Shown here piece by piece: positions 29,201 through 40,916 of a stretch of DNA of 64,000 nucleotides. This stretch comes from Chaetoceros tenuissimus (taxonomy: Eukaryota > Bacillariophyta > Thalassiosirophyceae > Chaetocerotales > Chaetocerotaceae), in assembly GCA_021927905.1 (NCBI GenBank), contig BLLK01000028.1, positions 1-64,000 of the forward strand, given 5' to 3'. A program made the position numbers and the translations under genes. Under the pieces are notes generated by a model. The model was not told the origin of the DNA. It ran no database searches and saw only the letters and a program-made list of their open reading frames with translations. The number at the start of each line of letters is the position of its first letter. The stretch's first letter is position 1.

Positions 29201-32200
29201 AACAGGAGAAGGTTACTGATGAATTAAAGGCACAAATTGAAGTGTTCAAAACAGAGGTTCGGGATGCAAAGGTTAGCCACGAAACGAGTGAAAAACAAAA
29301 AAGTAATGCTGTCCAGGAGTTGAAACTTTACAAGGACGAAGCGCAATCTGCTAAGGATAACTATGAAAGAGAGCTTGCGCTACACGCAGATGCAAGAAAG
29401 GAATTGCAAACTGTTCGTGAAAGACTTGAGGAAGAAAGTCGTCTTCTCCAGGTTACGAAATCTAAGCTCGACAACTTTGATTCAGAATTTGCTTCCGAGA
29501 GAAGCGCATGGGAAGAGACAAAGAAGAGGATGGCAGAAGCGCAAGAATCAGTCGAAAAGCGCCTTCATGATGCGCAAGAGCAAAACAAGATACTTCATAA
29601 TCAACTAGCCAGCTTGAATGATAATATTGCACAAATCCAGGCCAAGAAGGTGGACGCAGCAGTCGATTCCAGTGCAGATGGAGGAGAAGCAGAATCAGTT
29701 TTTGCTAAGCAAATATCTGAGCTTCGTGATGTCATCAGATTCCAACGCCAAGAGAAGGAGGTTCTTGAGACACAATTAGATTCTGCACGTCGGAATTCAG
29801 AACGAGAGCGAGCTGCTGCAGAAATTGCTAAGAAGTCGCTAGAACAACTTCGTCGTGAGGTTGACCTGCTTCAGAAAGAGAGTGGTAAGGATATTGTAGA
29901 AGACAGTGGTGTAGCTCTTAAGTTGAAGGAGGCAGATGAGCAGCTCGTACTTCTTCGTGAAAGTAATAAGTTGCTCCGAAATGAGACTGAGCAGTTACAA
30001 AAGGCCCTCAAGGTTTCTAAGACAGAGGCTGAAGAAGCAAATCATGCGCTTGAGCCTTCGTCAGAGAAATGTCGAGCACTAGAAGTGGATAAATCTGCAT
30101 TGGAGGCCCAGAAGGAAAGTCTGATGAAGGAAGTAGATACTTGGAAGGAGCGAGTACAAGGTCTTGTGAAGAAGTTCAATCAGGTTCGTTACTATTTTCA
30201 ACATTTATGAAAGACATTTTCATTTTGAAATTGCTTTTACTCATTCAAACGCTTTTTACTAGGTGGATCCTGAAGAACACGCTGCAGCTTTACGTTCAAT
30301 TGAAGAAAGTAAAAAGAATTATGCCAAGTTGCAAGCTGAGAAAGTGAAGGCAGAAAATGATACAACAAATGCAAAAGCTCTTGTTTCTCGTCTGAACAAA
30401 GAAATGGCTAAGCAAAAGTCTCTTCTAGAATCCATGAAATCAGCACTTATTAAGGCAAACGAAGAAAAGGAGAAATTGCAAAAAGATACGGGATCCATGG
30501 ACAAAGCTAGAAAAGATATTGAGGAAATGAAATCTGCGAAGGAGAAGGCTGAAAGCGATCTGAAGACTGCCAAGGCAGAAAATGATCGACATACCAGTCG
30601 GCTTGAGAACTTGAAGAATATTCTTATGAAGAATAAGCAGAAAATGAAGGAAGCTCATTCAACAATGGAGCAAGCAGTGAAAAAGGAAAAGGAAATGGCA
30701 AAACAATTAGAGGATGAAAAAAAGGCTCATGAGATTACCAAGTCGCAGTTTGCAAGCACAACAACCAATGAGCAGAAGGAAGATGTTGAAATGGCTACAG
30801 AACAAAGTACTGATAATAGCACTGCTAAAGAAATAGATGCTACAAAAACAGAGCCATCAAGTAAGCCGCCTGATGCTAAAATTCCTACTATTCCAGCTGT
30901 GCCTAAAGAAGGTTTCACATTCGTAGCTAGTAAACCATCAGTTTCTGCCGAGTCTCTGTTACCCGAATCAAGCAGTGGAAAGAACAACGACAAGAAAGAA
31001 CAAAATGTGACAGCAAAAACATCATCTCAACAAGAAGAAGCAAAAGCATCTACAGTGAAGAAGGAAGAGTCATCAACTTCTGAAGCTGCAGCAAAGAAGG
31101 AAAAGGAGGATAAACTCAGAGAACGGCTCAGGTCTAAAGCGAAAGCACAACAGGATACAAGTATCACAGAGAAGAAGGAAGTAGCGACTCCTGCGCCCGC
31201 AAAGACAGAAGAATCAACTACAAAAGCTCCCACAAAGAAAATGGATTCACTTCGCGAAAAATTAATGAAAAGAAAGAGAGAACTTGCGAAGAAATTAGAG
31301 TCGCCTGCCGCGAAACGAATTGCTTCTACTTCATCAGAATCTGTTGAAAACAAATCTACAGATACTGGTGAAGAAACTAAGACAGTCGCATCGGAAGAGG
31401 CAAAAGAAGCTAGTAAGGAAAGTAAGGCAGTCGCTCCAGAAGAGGCAAAAGAAGCTACTAAGGACAGTAAGGCAGTCGCTCCAGAAGAGGCAAAAGAAGC
31501 TACTAAGGACAGTAAGGCAGTCGCTCCAGAAGAGGCAAAAGAAGCTACTAAGGACAGTAAGGCAGTCGCTCCAGAAGAGACTAAAGAAGTTGAAAATGAG
31601 AAGCAGGAAGGAGCAGAGGCATTACTTGCATTTGCTGAACAACAGGTCAAACCTTCTTCTCAGGAGACTAAAGAAGACGGAGATAAAAAGCCTACATTTG
31701 GTGGATTGAATGCCAACGCAAAGCCTTTTTCAATGTTCGGGTCTGGAGGCAATGCTCCTTTTGGATCTGGTACAGCTACTTTCGGGTCAAGTACTACTCA
31801 GTCATCTCCTGGATTTGGGAGCATCTCAGCATCGTCTAATACACCTGCTTTTGGAAGTTCGAACAAAGCAGAACCAGCTTCAGGACTAAGTGGTGGAGCG
31901 TTTTTGAACTTGAAACCACCTGGGTCAAGTACAAGTACTCCATTTGTGTTTGGTTCTTCGTCAAGTATCACATTACCAACTCCTTCGAAAGATAAACTAC
32001 CAATAGATCAACAGCCATTTACAGGATTTCAATCAAAGCCATTTGGATCTAGTCCATTTGGATCTGCTCCTGTTAGTGGAGCTCAAAAGGCGACACCTCT
32101 CTTTGGTAGCGTAGGGAAGAAACGATCACTAGAAGGAAATGGAGAAGAATCTTCAACAAAATTAGCAAAGGTAGACGAGGAACCAGTTGAGGAAGATGAC

Positions 32201-32224
32201 GCAAATGAACAAAGTGAATCATAA
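26213..32224 (+). CDS. nuclear-basket nucleoporin TPR/MLP/NUA-like
   Basis: Three exons (26213-26592, 26676-30183, 30263-32224) join in phase to a protein of about 1949 residues. The first 1500 residues are almost continuous coiled coil. At the second junction the sequence reads KKFNQVDPEEHAAL-like, matching the conserved K-Y/F-x-x-I/V-D-P segment of TPR/MLP proteins. The C-terminal third is disordered and contains tandem AVAPEEAKEATKDSK repeats. It ends with FG-type motifs (FGSGTATFGSS, PFGSSPFGSAP) and a basic-acidic tail. The family forms the basket of nuclear pores and handles mRNA export and transcription memory. FG motifs at the C-terminus are less usual in animal and yeast homologues. 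Confidence 0.85.
31381..31590 (+). repeat. 45-bp in-frame tandem repeat in the TPR-like gene
   Basis: Four to five units encode SKAVAPEEAKEATKD; the inner three are identical at the DNA level, so the expansion is recent. Confidence 0.85.
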
Positions 32225-32715
32225 ACTAAAACATGGGTAAAATCACTATAGACTTTGTTAAATTTTAATTTTATACTGTTGTGTGCGTTGTTGATTGTAT
32301 TTACCGAAAGCACGTCTCACTACTATTATACTGAAGATTTACATTTTACATCTTTAATATTAGTACATATCCATCTTCTCCTCCCCCAGGAATCGAATAA
32401 GCCAGAATTCTACTCGTCTCGTAGAGGAGACAATGGTGCTTTACTCAGAATGTTTTCTTTTGGTCTTGATGTTTCGGAAGGTACCTCCAGTCACTCTCTA
32501 TATTCGACAAGAATATATTATTTCACTAGCCATGATAGATTTTCATAGTAAGTAGCTATGCTCTCAGCGGACGTCATAGTTGAAGTTGGCGCCATGTCGC
32601 CATCGCCTCAGCCATCAAAAAAAGAGAAAAGATCCAAAATACAGAGATCCAGATAAATCTTTAGAACTGTCCACACTAACTTACATTTTTACATAGTTTG
32701 ACTAGATTTTAAGAC
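32225..32715. other. intergenic spacer
   Basis: 3' region of the nucleoporin gene and promoter of the lipoate ligase gene. The open frame at 32255-32548 has no protein-like composition. Confidence 0.4.
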
Positions 32716-33801
32716 ATGTTACGCTATTCCTCGATTTCTTCAACTTTCAGGAAGTTACAGCGTGGTATGAAATGCATAAGGTTGCACACAAATGATGCAA
32801 TCAATCATCACCATCATCATTCAACAAAACCAAAGGTTTCATATCTAGATTTACAAAATAGTGGTCTTTCGGCAATTGAACGATTATGTCTTGAAGAGGC
32901 ATTGCTCCGACATGACCCCTTGAATCGAAGTTGGGCTATAGTAGGGACTCACGAACCGACTGAACAAATGCATCTCCACAACGAAGATGGTAAGATACGA
33001 GACAATAACTCATGTTTGATCATCTTAGGTATTGGCGGTAAACCAGAACTTCTCTTAGACGTGGACAAAGTGAAGAAAGACAATGTGCTGACTGTCAAGA
33101 GATTCTCAGGTGGAGGAACCGTTGTGATTGATCGTAATAGTTTATGGACTACATTCATTGGTCGGACAGAAGACTTTCCTAATGTTGATCCATATCCAAG
33201 ATCCATCATGTCATGGAGTGCTAATGAAATCTTTGATAAAGTATTTCAAAATATGAAGTATGATACTATTCATAAGTCAGGTAAAGTTTTGAAGAAGACC
33301 ATGGTCGTAGATGCAAAATCTTGTGGTACAGCTCAAGATAGTGGGAAAACAATAACTTATATAGCTAATGATGATTCATCGGCTGGCGTTGACATTCCCG
33401 ACTTCAGACTGGAAGAAAATGATTACATTTTAGGGGATCGCAAAATGGGAGGAAATGCACAAGCGATTGTGAAGGGAGGCTGGTTGCATCACACAAGTTT
33501 CCTTTTTGATTATGAAGATGAAAACATGGGTTATCTTACGCTCCCAAACAAACGACCGGAATATAGAGGAGATAGAAGTCATGATGATTTCCTGGTCAAA
33601 CTAAAGTCCGTCTATGGAAGTGATCCTGATGATGATTCGGCAAAAAGAGCATTTTTCTATCATGTGAAATGTGCAGCGTTTGACTCGTTTGAAATGGAAG
33701 AAGTTCTTCTAAAGGATGCGATGAAAGTGGTTGACAATCTCGGTGGAATGCAAGCTTGGTTTGACGGGAAGTGTCGCACTAAAGTCGTCGATTTTGAATA
33801 A
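32716..33801 (+). CDS. lipoate-protein ligase / lipoyltransferase (LplA family)
   Basis: A single-exon protein of 361 residues attaches lipoate or octanoate to E2 and H proteins of 2-oxoacid dehydrogenases. Family motifs are seen in order: IERLCLEEALLR at the N-terminal helix, RFSGGGTVVIDRNSLWTTFI (the RRxSGGGTV nucleotide-binding loop), GDRKMGGNAQAI with the catalytic-type lysine region, and WLHHTSFLFDY. The N-terminus (MLRYSSISSTFRKLQRGMK) is basic and serine-rich, like a mitochondrial presequence. An insertion at about residues 185-225 is longer than usual. Confidence 0.9.
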   Translation: MLRYSSISSTFRKLQRGMKCIRLHTNDAINHHHHHSTKPKVSYLDLQNSGLSAIERLCLEEALLRHDPLNRSWAIVGTHEPTEQMHLHNEDGKIRDNNSCLIILGIGGKPELLLDVDKVKKDNVLTVKRFSGGGTVVIDRNSLWTTFIGRTEDFPNVDPYPRSIMSWSANEIFDKVFQNMKYDTIHKSGKVLKKTMVVDAKSCGTAQDSGKTITYIANDDSSAGVDIPDFRLEENDYILGDRKMGGNAQAIVKGGWLHHTSFLFDYEDENMGYLTLPNKRPEYRGDRSHDDFLVKLKSVYGSDPDDDSAKRAFFYHVKCAAFDSFEMEEVLLKDAMKVVDNLGGMQAWFDGKCRTKVVDFE

Positions 33802-33895
33802 AGTAGCATTATGAATGCATTAGAAATCATTTTCACCTTTTCTACTTTTCCTTGTTTGTAAACAGAATAGGGTATAAATATTACTAAAATCTTTG

Positions 33896-36103
33896 TTAAC
33901 TTGGAGTGCCGATTTCCCCTTTTACCATTCCTATGAGCTTTTTAAATATCATGGCTCCGTCATCTCTTAGTCCAGAGTGCTGATACTCATTTGAGATCCA
34001 AACTTTACAATTCTCAAGCGGATTACCACGTTTGCATACCTTCATACATGCATCAAAATCCACATACATGTCATCGTAGTAGACAGCTGCTGCTGCTTTG
34101 GAAACTCCAGTGCGTGGGCAAAGTTTCTTTTTCATTTCATCTGCATTATAAAGAGGCTTCCAATCATTCTTCCCAGCAATGGAGTGAGCTAAAGCTCGCA
34201 TTCCTAATCCACTTAGCTCGGCATAGTCACCTTCTGACATCCAGGGAAATATAACCTCCCCTGTCATGAAAGTTGGCGATTCATTTTGATAGTCACAAGT
34301 TGCTTGGAGATTGAAGCTGTCATCCTTCTCATACATTCTATATGCTGACCATGAAGACTTTTTACAATCGGAATGTACATCACAGTAAATAGATTCATGA
34401 AGCAAATAATAAATTGGATGGTCATCAAAAGGCTGAGTGCTATCCATTTCTTTCAAAAATGCTTTAGAAAGTATATCTTCATCCTCTGAAATGAAAGCTG
34501 ATGAAATAAGGCTGTGCATTGACGCAAATGCTGTTGGGGAGCCCCCGAGGGATATTCCAATCATCAAGAAACGTCTTGGTGTGAGAATACCCCCAGATGG
34601 TAAAGTTACCTTTGTTGTTTCAAGATGTTTTACAATTCTCTTTACTTGTGCAATGTCACCTGGGTATCTCTCATAATACAACATATTTCTATCCTTGACT
34701 CTCTCGCGTAAAGAAGAATAGACTTCGTCGACATTTGTAAGCATTGGAGCAATACCACCAGTAAGCAAACTGTGCAAAAAAAATGAGATTTCTTTCTAAG
34801 AGAATAGAATGTAAAATATTGTCAAGAGAGCTCACCAGATCTTGGGAGGATGAGGAATCAAAGATAAATACGACATCATACAGAAACCACCGAAAGACTG
34901 ACCCAGGGCAGCCCCAAATGGTCTAATCGACTTTGATTCTTTCTCATCATCGTCATCATCGATTGTCTGCAAAAGTGCATCTTTGACAGCTTCAGCATCG
35001 TGGACAATGTTATCAGCTCTAAAAAGACTCATGTATTCAGTAGCTTCCTTCAACGCTTTTTTCATCTTCTCTGCTTTTTCACCTACTTCACCTTCTGTAA
35101 ATGACTCCATTTTAGTTTCAATGTTTGATAATGTATCAGCAGTATCTTGTGAAGAAAATTGATCATGTTCGTCAAGTAGGAAAAGATCTGGAAACTTTCT
35201 TTGCAAAGTTTGTTTTGTTATGGTAGATGAACGACCTGTACCTCTTTGGTCCATCAAGATGATGCGTTTAAATCCTTTGGAAAGGGCTGCCCCGACCCAT
35301 GAGCTAGAATCGCTTAGCCCAATTCCGTTGTATGGCACAGGAGCGCCAAAACCTGGACCACCCTGTAGATAAAGCATGCACTCATTAGCATCTCGCAAAT
35401 CTGCAAACGATTTGTATTGTTTTGCACGCTCCATCATTTCTCTTTTTTTCTGATGTCCAGTCAAACCTGGAGTAGTTGCCTGAAGTTTAAGAAAGAATTG
35501 CTCCTCTTCTGGAGTCGATACTAACTCAACTATGCTAAAGTAAACATCTACCATTGGCTCTTTGTCCTTTGGATCTTTCGGAGGGTTGTATCTATCTAAT
35601 GGAACAGATATTTTGTGTTCAGTAATTGCAACACGCCGTCCTTCACTGACAGGATGAAATACAGGTGGTGCAATCATGCGATGATTCACTTTTTGATCAA
35701 TCATTGCTCTCTGCAAAAGCTTCCTCGCTTTATTTCCTGAATCTGCCTGTTTCTCTCCTGCTTGTGCTTTTGCTACTGGAGTCTTCTTTTTTGTATGCAA
35801 CCAACCTGTCCTCGGCTTATCCTCCTTTTTTTCTTTCTGAGCCTGTGATGCTTGATCTGCTTCAATTGCAGAAAGTAGATTCTTTGGAAGCTCTTTAGCC
35901 TCTTGACCCGTCCAAAATTCAGAGTCTTTTTCTGGAAGGTTGTGATTCCAACCAGTTACAGCTTTCTTTTCTGCAGCTAATGACGAACTAAAACTTGATC
36001 CTCCACGAAGGCAAAGAGTACGAGTGTTGGTAGAGAATGTCAGAGCACTACGAGATGATGCCAAGACAAGTAAGGATCGCACACCAGATGCGAGGATTTT
36101 CAT
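33896..36103 (-). CDS. prolyl-iminopeptidase-like alpha/beta hydrolase (peptidase family S33)
   Basis: Two exons (36103-34836 and 34769-33896, GT-AG intron of 66 bases) give about 713 residues. Motifs are YLQGGPGFGAP (oxyanion region), ILMDQRGTGRSS, and the nucleophile elbow GQSFGGFC. The exon junction reads through HPPKIWCLLTGGIAP-like sequence, as expected for proline iminopeptidases. The N-terminus has a hydrophobic leader followed by RGG, which could be a secretory or plastid signal. The segment at about residues 310-360 (acidic, with EKAEKMKKALKEA) is an extra insertion in the cap region. It should release N-terminal proline from peptides; specificity is inferred. Confidence 0.85.
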
Positions 36104-36392
36104 TTCCAGTCAAATCTCGATGAGATTGCAGAACAAAGTATTCTACAATTTGACGGTGTATGTGAAAAGGTGATTATCACACAAATAGAAAATTTTGCTT
36201 TTTAGTTTTTTGTTTGGATGCGAGATGGTTGTGACGCACAAAGAGCAAAAAGGAAAGATCTCGGTGTCAAAATAGGTTCTGAGTCTCATTCTTTTTAAAT
36301 TAATGATTACTACTTTTGAACTTGATGAACACAATAGGTATTACTTCTCTTCTCTCCACTTTTCAGCCTCATATCTAACTCCACATTCTTTC

Positions 36393-39300
36393 TTAGGCGC
36401 AATTGAATGTTAGCTGACAACAACTCTCACAATTACTACCACCTTCTGTTTTCAATTTCCATGGGACCATGGAGCAACCACCTTTGTTGGCTCCACCTGT
36501 ACACATAAATGGCGCGTTGAGAACTGGACAGCGATTCATACTACTATGACACTCTTTCAATGTACAAGGAGGACAAACATCACTAATGTCTTTGGGTGAA
36601 ACTTGAGGAGCAATGCAGCGGTTAGGGTCGCAACCGGCACAGATATCTGTGAACTCAACACCGGCTACCTTTGCGCATGCATCGCGTTCAGACTTGCCTA
36701 CATTCTTCATTAGCCAACTGATTCTTTCCCCACAAGTATACTCACCTGCAGGGTAGCCGAGTACCTCGCCGGTACATGTGTGAGGACAATCGCAGTCCAA
36801 TACCGAAGATGCTGATGTTGGTGAAGGGACTGGAATCGTATGTAGTTTCAATGGATCAACCGGTGGTCTTGTGCTATAATACCAAATACTGTTTGTTTTG
36901 GAATGCCCATTTCCGCCAGCAGAAGTAAAAACATCTGCAGGTAAACCTTCAACATATTCAATTGCCTCTTGTGGATGACCAACAGTTGCAAGAATTGCTT
37001 TCTCTAATATCCCCCAACCTTGGTCGTCACAGTTTTCCGTAGCACAAGCCTTAGCAAACGCAGGATACATTTGGTAAGTCCAATCAAGAGAATCTCGCTG
37101 TTCTGATATTGGAGTGAGAGGAAGAAGTTGAATACCATATGCAAGATGTTCGGCACCGCCAAACCATGTCTGAAATTGCCCCATCATGTTCCACATTATC
37201 CCTACTACAAAGGGAGAGTATTGAGGAGGATAGATGCCACTCTTTGGTCCTACTTGGCGAACATGCCAGTAACGGTCAGCGGATCTAAGTTCTGTCGACA
37301 TTAGAAGTCGACCTACATCTCGCATATGTCTTGCAATTTGTTCTTTTGCACTATCGCCATCTTTGAATATTTCTGCCAAAACTTGGCCATATAAAGCTAC
37401 GCTTTCATACGCTGCAATAGCCTCACTACTCGACTCCTGGTTTCGACCATTTAAGAATGCTCTAGCAATGCCACTCGCCCATGAATTTCCTAGGTACCAA
37501 TCCTTCATACGATAAGTTGGAAAGTAAACATCACTTGGACTAGGATTCGCAATATCTCGGATCAATGCCATCACATTTTCCATATACTTTTTACCCCAGT
37601 CACTATCGAAGTAAGAAATCGTTGCGGCTGCATAAATATGATATCCCTGTCAAAGGAGATATAAAGTTAGTTTGCTTAGCTGGAAAGTACCTAATCAAAA
37701 TGAGATATGAGATTAACTAACCGCGTGAAAATGTTTATCGTTGTAAAAAGCGTTGCCAAAGTCTAAACCAGGGTCGGAAAAAGAAGGACAATCGGGATAC
37801 TGATTATCACATGCATTCTTGTCACTATTAAATAGACAACCACAACTAACAACACCTCCAAAAGTTCCATCAAAAACGAATGGAGTTTCAGCATTACCAT
37901 CAATCCACACTTGTGTAGAATTTCGTAAATGATCAAGGGCGGTGTTGAACTCTTCTGAGGAAGGAAGCTCTACTTTATTACATGCCTGAATGTACTCATC
38001 ACCAAGACTTGATGAATTCATGCACAAAGTTTGTATTTCAGTGTAGATAAGAAGGATTCGAGCTAACTTTGCCAGCATTTTGCCAGAGAAGTATGTATCG
38101 CCGGCACCACGCTGAAAGTAGTCTGGTAAGCGATAGGAAATATCTGATCTCAGAGCGTTTGCAATGTTTGGTAAGGCTGTGGGAAGAGGAGGCCTAGCTG
38201 CAAAAAAGCTTGGTGTGTTCAAAACTTCTTTCAACGCCCAATGTCCTCCTTTCACTACGCAAGAGAGACCATTTAAAGAAGGAGTACAATGTCTTCCTTG
38301 TTCAAAAACAAAAGAATTATCAGAAGATGCTTGAGGATGTAACATTTCCCTATGATGTGGCTGCAATAGAGAGAATTAGGAATACTGAAATGCTGCTAAT
38401 GACTTGCAATCCGTTATTACAATATGAGAACGTACCAAAGAATACATCAGTAAATCCCCTTTCTCGTTGTCTTTGACTTGGCTCAGATTATCAACCCTCC
38501 TAGCATCCCAATCAAATTGAAGATATGCATGTTCACCTCCATCTTCTTCCTCCGAAAAGAATGTGTAATCAATCTTTGTATGTTTACCAGGATATATATG
38601 AGCATTGTCCTTCAATAGAGAACTCCAATTCGATTGATCTCTAGCTTCTCCTTGAAGACAGTGGGATGGGTTTGTGCCTGTTGTACAGTTGTTCATCAAT
38701 GCAACTCTAGAGGTAAAAACGTTATCTCCTGGAAGAGTACTGTTTTTAGCAAGTCTTGTAGCTTGTAGAATAAATATTGGGCTCTCTTCTTCGATCAATT
38801 GGAAGCAACGTACATATACAGGATGCGAGTAAAAAACTAACCAGGAATAGTCGCTTTCCCAAAAGTGAAGTTCCACACTTTTGTCAACCAAAGTTTCATT
38901 GCCCATATTTTCTCCATTTGAACAATGAATTTCTTCACCTTTATCTGTCAATGGCTTGGAAGATATATCCACTTGTGAGACAATAGTGGGTAAAATTTCA
39001 CTTCCGTGAAATCCTCTCTTCTTGCTTTCATATCCAAAATGATAGTGCATTGTACCGTATACCATCCCTCTCACAATCGACGAAGTCATTTTCTCAAAGC
39101 CATTTTGTTTATCACCATCTTTTTCCCACTTCAATGTCAGACCAAGCGGTGTCAAAGGTCCTTGTACCTTTCCCATCCCTCCTTCGGCGTGCTCTCCAAT
39201 TTTGATATCAACAGAATATCTTCTCTGCACTCCGCCTCTATCCAAGTCTTGCATAGAATTTATAGTGCTTGCATCGATTGGCATAGCTGCACCGATGGTA

Positions 39301-39950
39301 ATACCATGGGTATCAACAAATGTGGTTTGAATAATTCTATCCATTGCCAACAAGCTAGTGACGTGGATTTTTATTCCAGGTATCGGCCCAATCGTATTCA
39401 CTAAATATGGAACTGTGTACACTCTTTGTTCATCAATGGGATCTTGTCCATCTGGCAAAAGCAACATGTCCTGATACCACTTATTTGTAGGAAGTGCATG
39501 GCCAGTCTGTTTCTGTCCACCCTTCAACGTATCATATACGTCCCCAGGGGAACAGTACTTTGGTCTCTCGTTGAAAGGGAGAAAGTGGACGTCTAGAACC
39601 GGATGCATCGTAGAAAATGGAGGTGGAGCGATTGAATCATCCCTTACTAAAGTCCACTGTTCTGATGGATTTATAGATGAAGATGAAGGTTCAGAATTTT
39701 CTGGGTTCAATACTTCTTCTTGGAGATCAGCCATAGGAAGAGATTCAATTCCACCTCTCTTCAAATAGAACAATGATGTACTAAATATCGCAAAGAGAAA
39801 AAAGGATACAGATTTGTAGTTTCTATAGCTATGTGAAGGCCTTGACATGGTTTCTTCACTTCTGATCTCTTCGTCACAGTCTGAAGTGGAATAATCGTTC
39901 ATACTTCCGTATTGAATACAGCTTTTGTCCACCGTAGAGGAATCTTTCAT
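36393..39950 (-). CDS. GH81 endo-beta-1,3-glucanase, type II membrane-anchored
   Basis: Three in-phase exons (39950-38436, 38360-37722, 37646-36393) give about 1135 residues. A single membrane helix lies near residues 48-65 (SVSFFLFAIFSTSLFYL). The GH81 domain then begins HPVLDVHFLPFNERPKY and PTNKWYQDMLL. The exon joints restore MYSLPHHREML and FHAGYHIYAAA, both family patterns. The catalytic region has YLGNSWASGIARA and QESSSEAIAAYE. A cysteine-rich tail of about 130 residues (CDCPHTCTGE, CAGCDPNRC, CESCC) follows. GH81 enzymes cut beta-1,3-glucans internally; here the substrate could be chrysolaminarin outside the vacuole or a callose-like wall glucan. A GH5 glucanase-like gene lies just upstream on the same strand. 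Confidence 0.9.
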
Positions 39951-40029
39951 GTTTCAACAAATGAAATCTGATACAATAACGTGATGTTATAAAAAACTGA
40001 ACAAAAGATTTGTGAGATAGAGAGGGTGG

Positions 40030-40099
40030 TGTGGAAAACTGATGGATGTGGAAGATCAGTGTCTAGTCGGCTGCCTGATGTATGACAGACATTTGAAAA
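40030..40099 (+). repeat. duplicated segment, copy 1 (upstream of the GH81 gene)
   Basis: About 70 bases sharing GTGGAAAACTGATGGATGTG, AAGATCAGT and GTCGGCTGCCTGATGTAT with 40700-40768. It lies 80-150 bases upstream of the GH81 start codon and may therefore be promoter DNA. Confidence 0.75.
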
Positions 40100-40371
40100 T
40101 TAAAAAGTGAGTTCGCAAAAATCTGTCACGAAAACATCTGTCACCGATTTCACAGGAATTTCTACTACCAACTTCTTCACGGATAACTCGCCTGTGGTTA
40201 GTACACGGGACTAGATCACTCTTCACTGTTTTTCATGGGATTACAAATGTGCCAATAGAATTCAATTTTTTTGTGTTTGTTTATTTCAAAAATTCTTACA
40301 GTATGTTACGACAACAATAACACAACCTATACTAGAAAATCCATCTTCCAATGTCATTTTCTGTCCTCTAC

Positions 40372-40677
40372 TTAGACTGAGAAGTTTTTTTTTTCAACAA
40401 TAATGGAAGTGCCTCGTCTCCATACATCGCTTTCATATAGTACAATAAATTCCTCACAACGTAGATAAGAATACATGATTCCTCCGTTTGATTGTGGATA
40501 CGCACCATATTCAATAACAATAAACTCAGCCACAAGTGGGGTTAGGCTTATTCCATAGAAAATTTCCTCCAACCATTTCAATGTAAAGAGTGGCATTCCT
40601 TTCTTGCCGCTTTTGCTTGCTATTGACTTTGGAACTACAGTACCATCTGGTTTAAAAGAATCCAAATATACAGACAT
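40372..40677 (-). CDS. small unknown protein or gene remnant
   Basis: A 101-residue frame with a good ATG. It contains LFTLKWLEEIFYGISLTPL and GIMYSYLRCEEFIVLYESD; no family was recognised. Its start lies 22 bases downstream of the second copy of the repeat that also precedes the GH81 gene. It may thus have arisen with a duplicated 5' region. Confidence 0.35.
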   Translation of the reverse strand: MSVYLDSFKPDGTVVPKSIASKSGKKGMPLFTLKWLEEIFYGISLTPLVAEFIVIEYGAYPQSNGGIMYSYLRCEEFIVLYESDVWRRGTSIIVEKKNFSV

Positions 40678-40699
40678 AAAAAGACCGTTTGATTGCGGC

Positions 40700-40768
40700 G
40701 TGGAAAACTGATGGATGTGAAAGATCAGTGGTCATGTCGGCTGCCTGATGTATCGACAGACTTTCAAA
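40700..40768 (+). repeat. duplicated segment, copy 2
   Basis: A direct repeat of 40030-40099 in the same orientation, about 670 bases away and immediately upstream of the minus-strand frame at 40372-40677. Confidence 0.75.
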
Positions 40769-40916
40769 AAAACGCCTGACTGTTGACATGAAAAATTACC
40801 CTTATTAATTTTTGGGGTTTGTCATTGGTATAGGTACGTAAAGGTTTTTTTATAATTATAAGTACGAGTAGATGGGACACTTCGAGACAACTTCTCTATA
40901 CTCACTGTATTTCAAA

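Noticed and set aside
31027-31709. Serine/alanine-rich and leucine-rich open frames across the nucleoporin repeats
   Set aside because: Alternative frames of the 45-bp repeat inside the TPR-like gene.
32255-32548. 97-codon open frame downstream of the nucleoporin gene
   Set aside because: No domain, low-complexity composition and no splice or start support.
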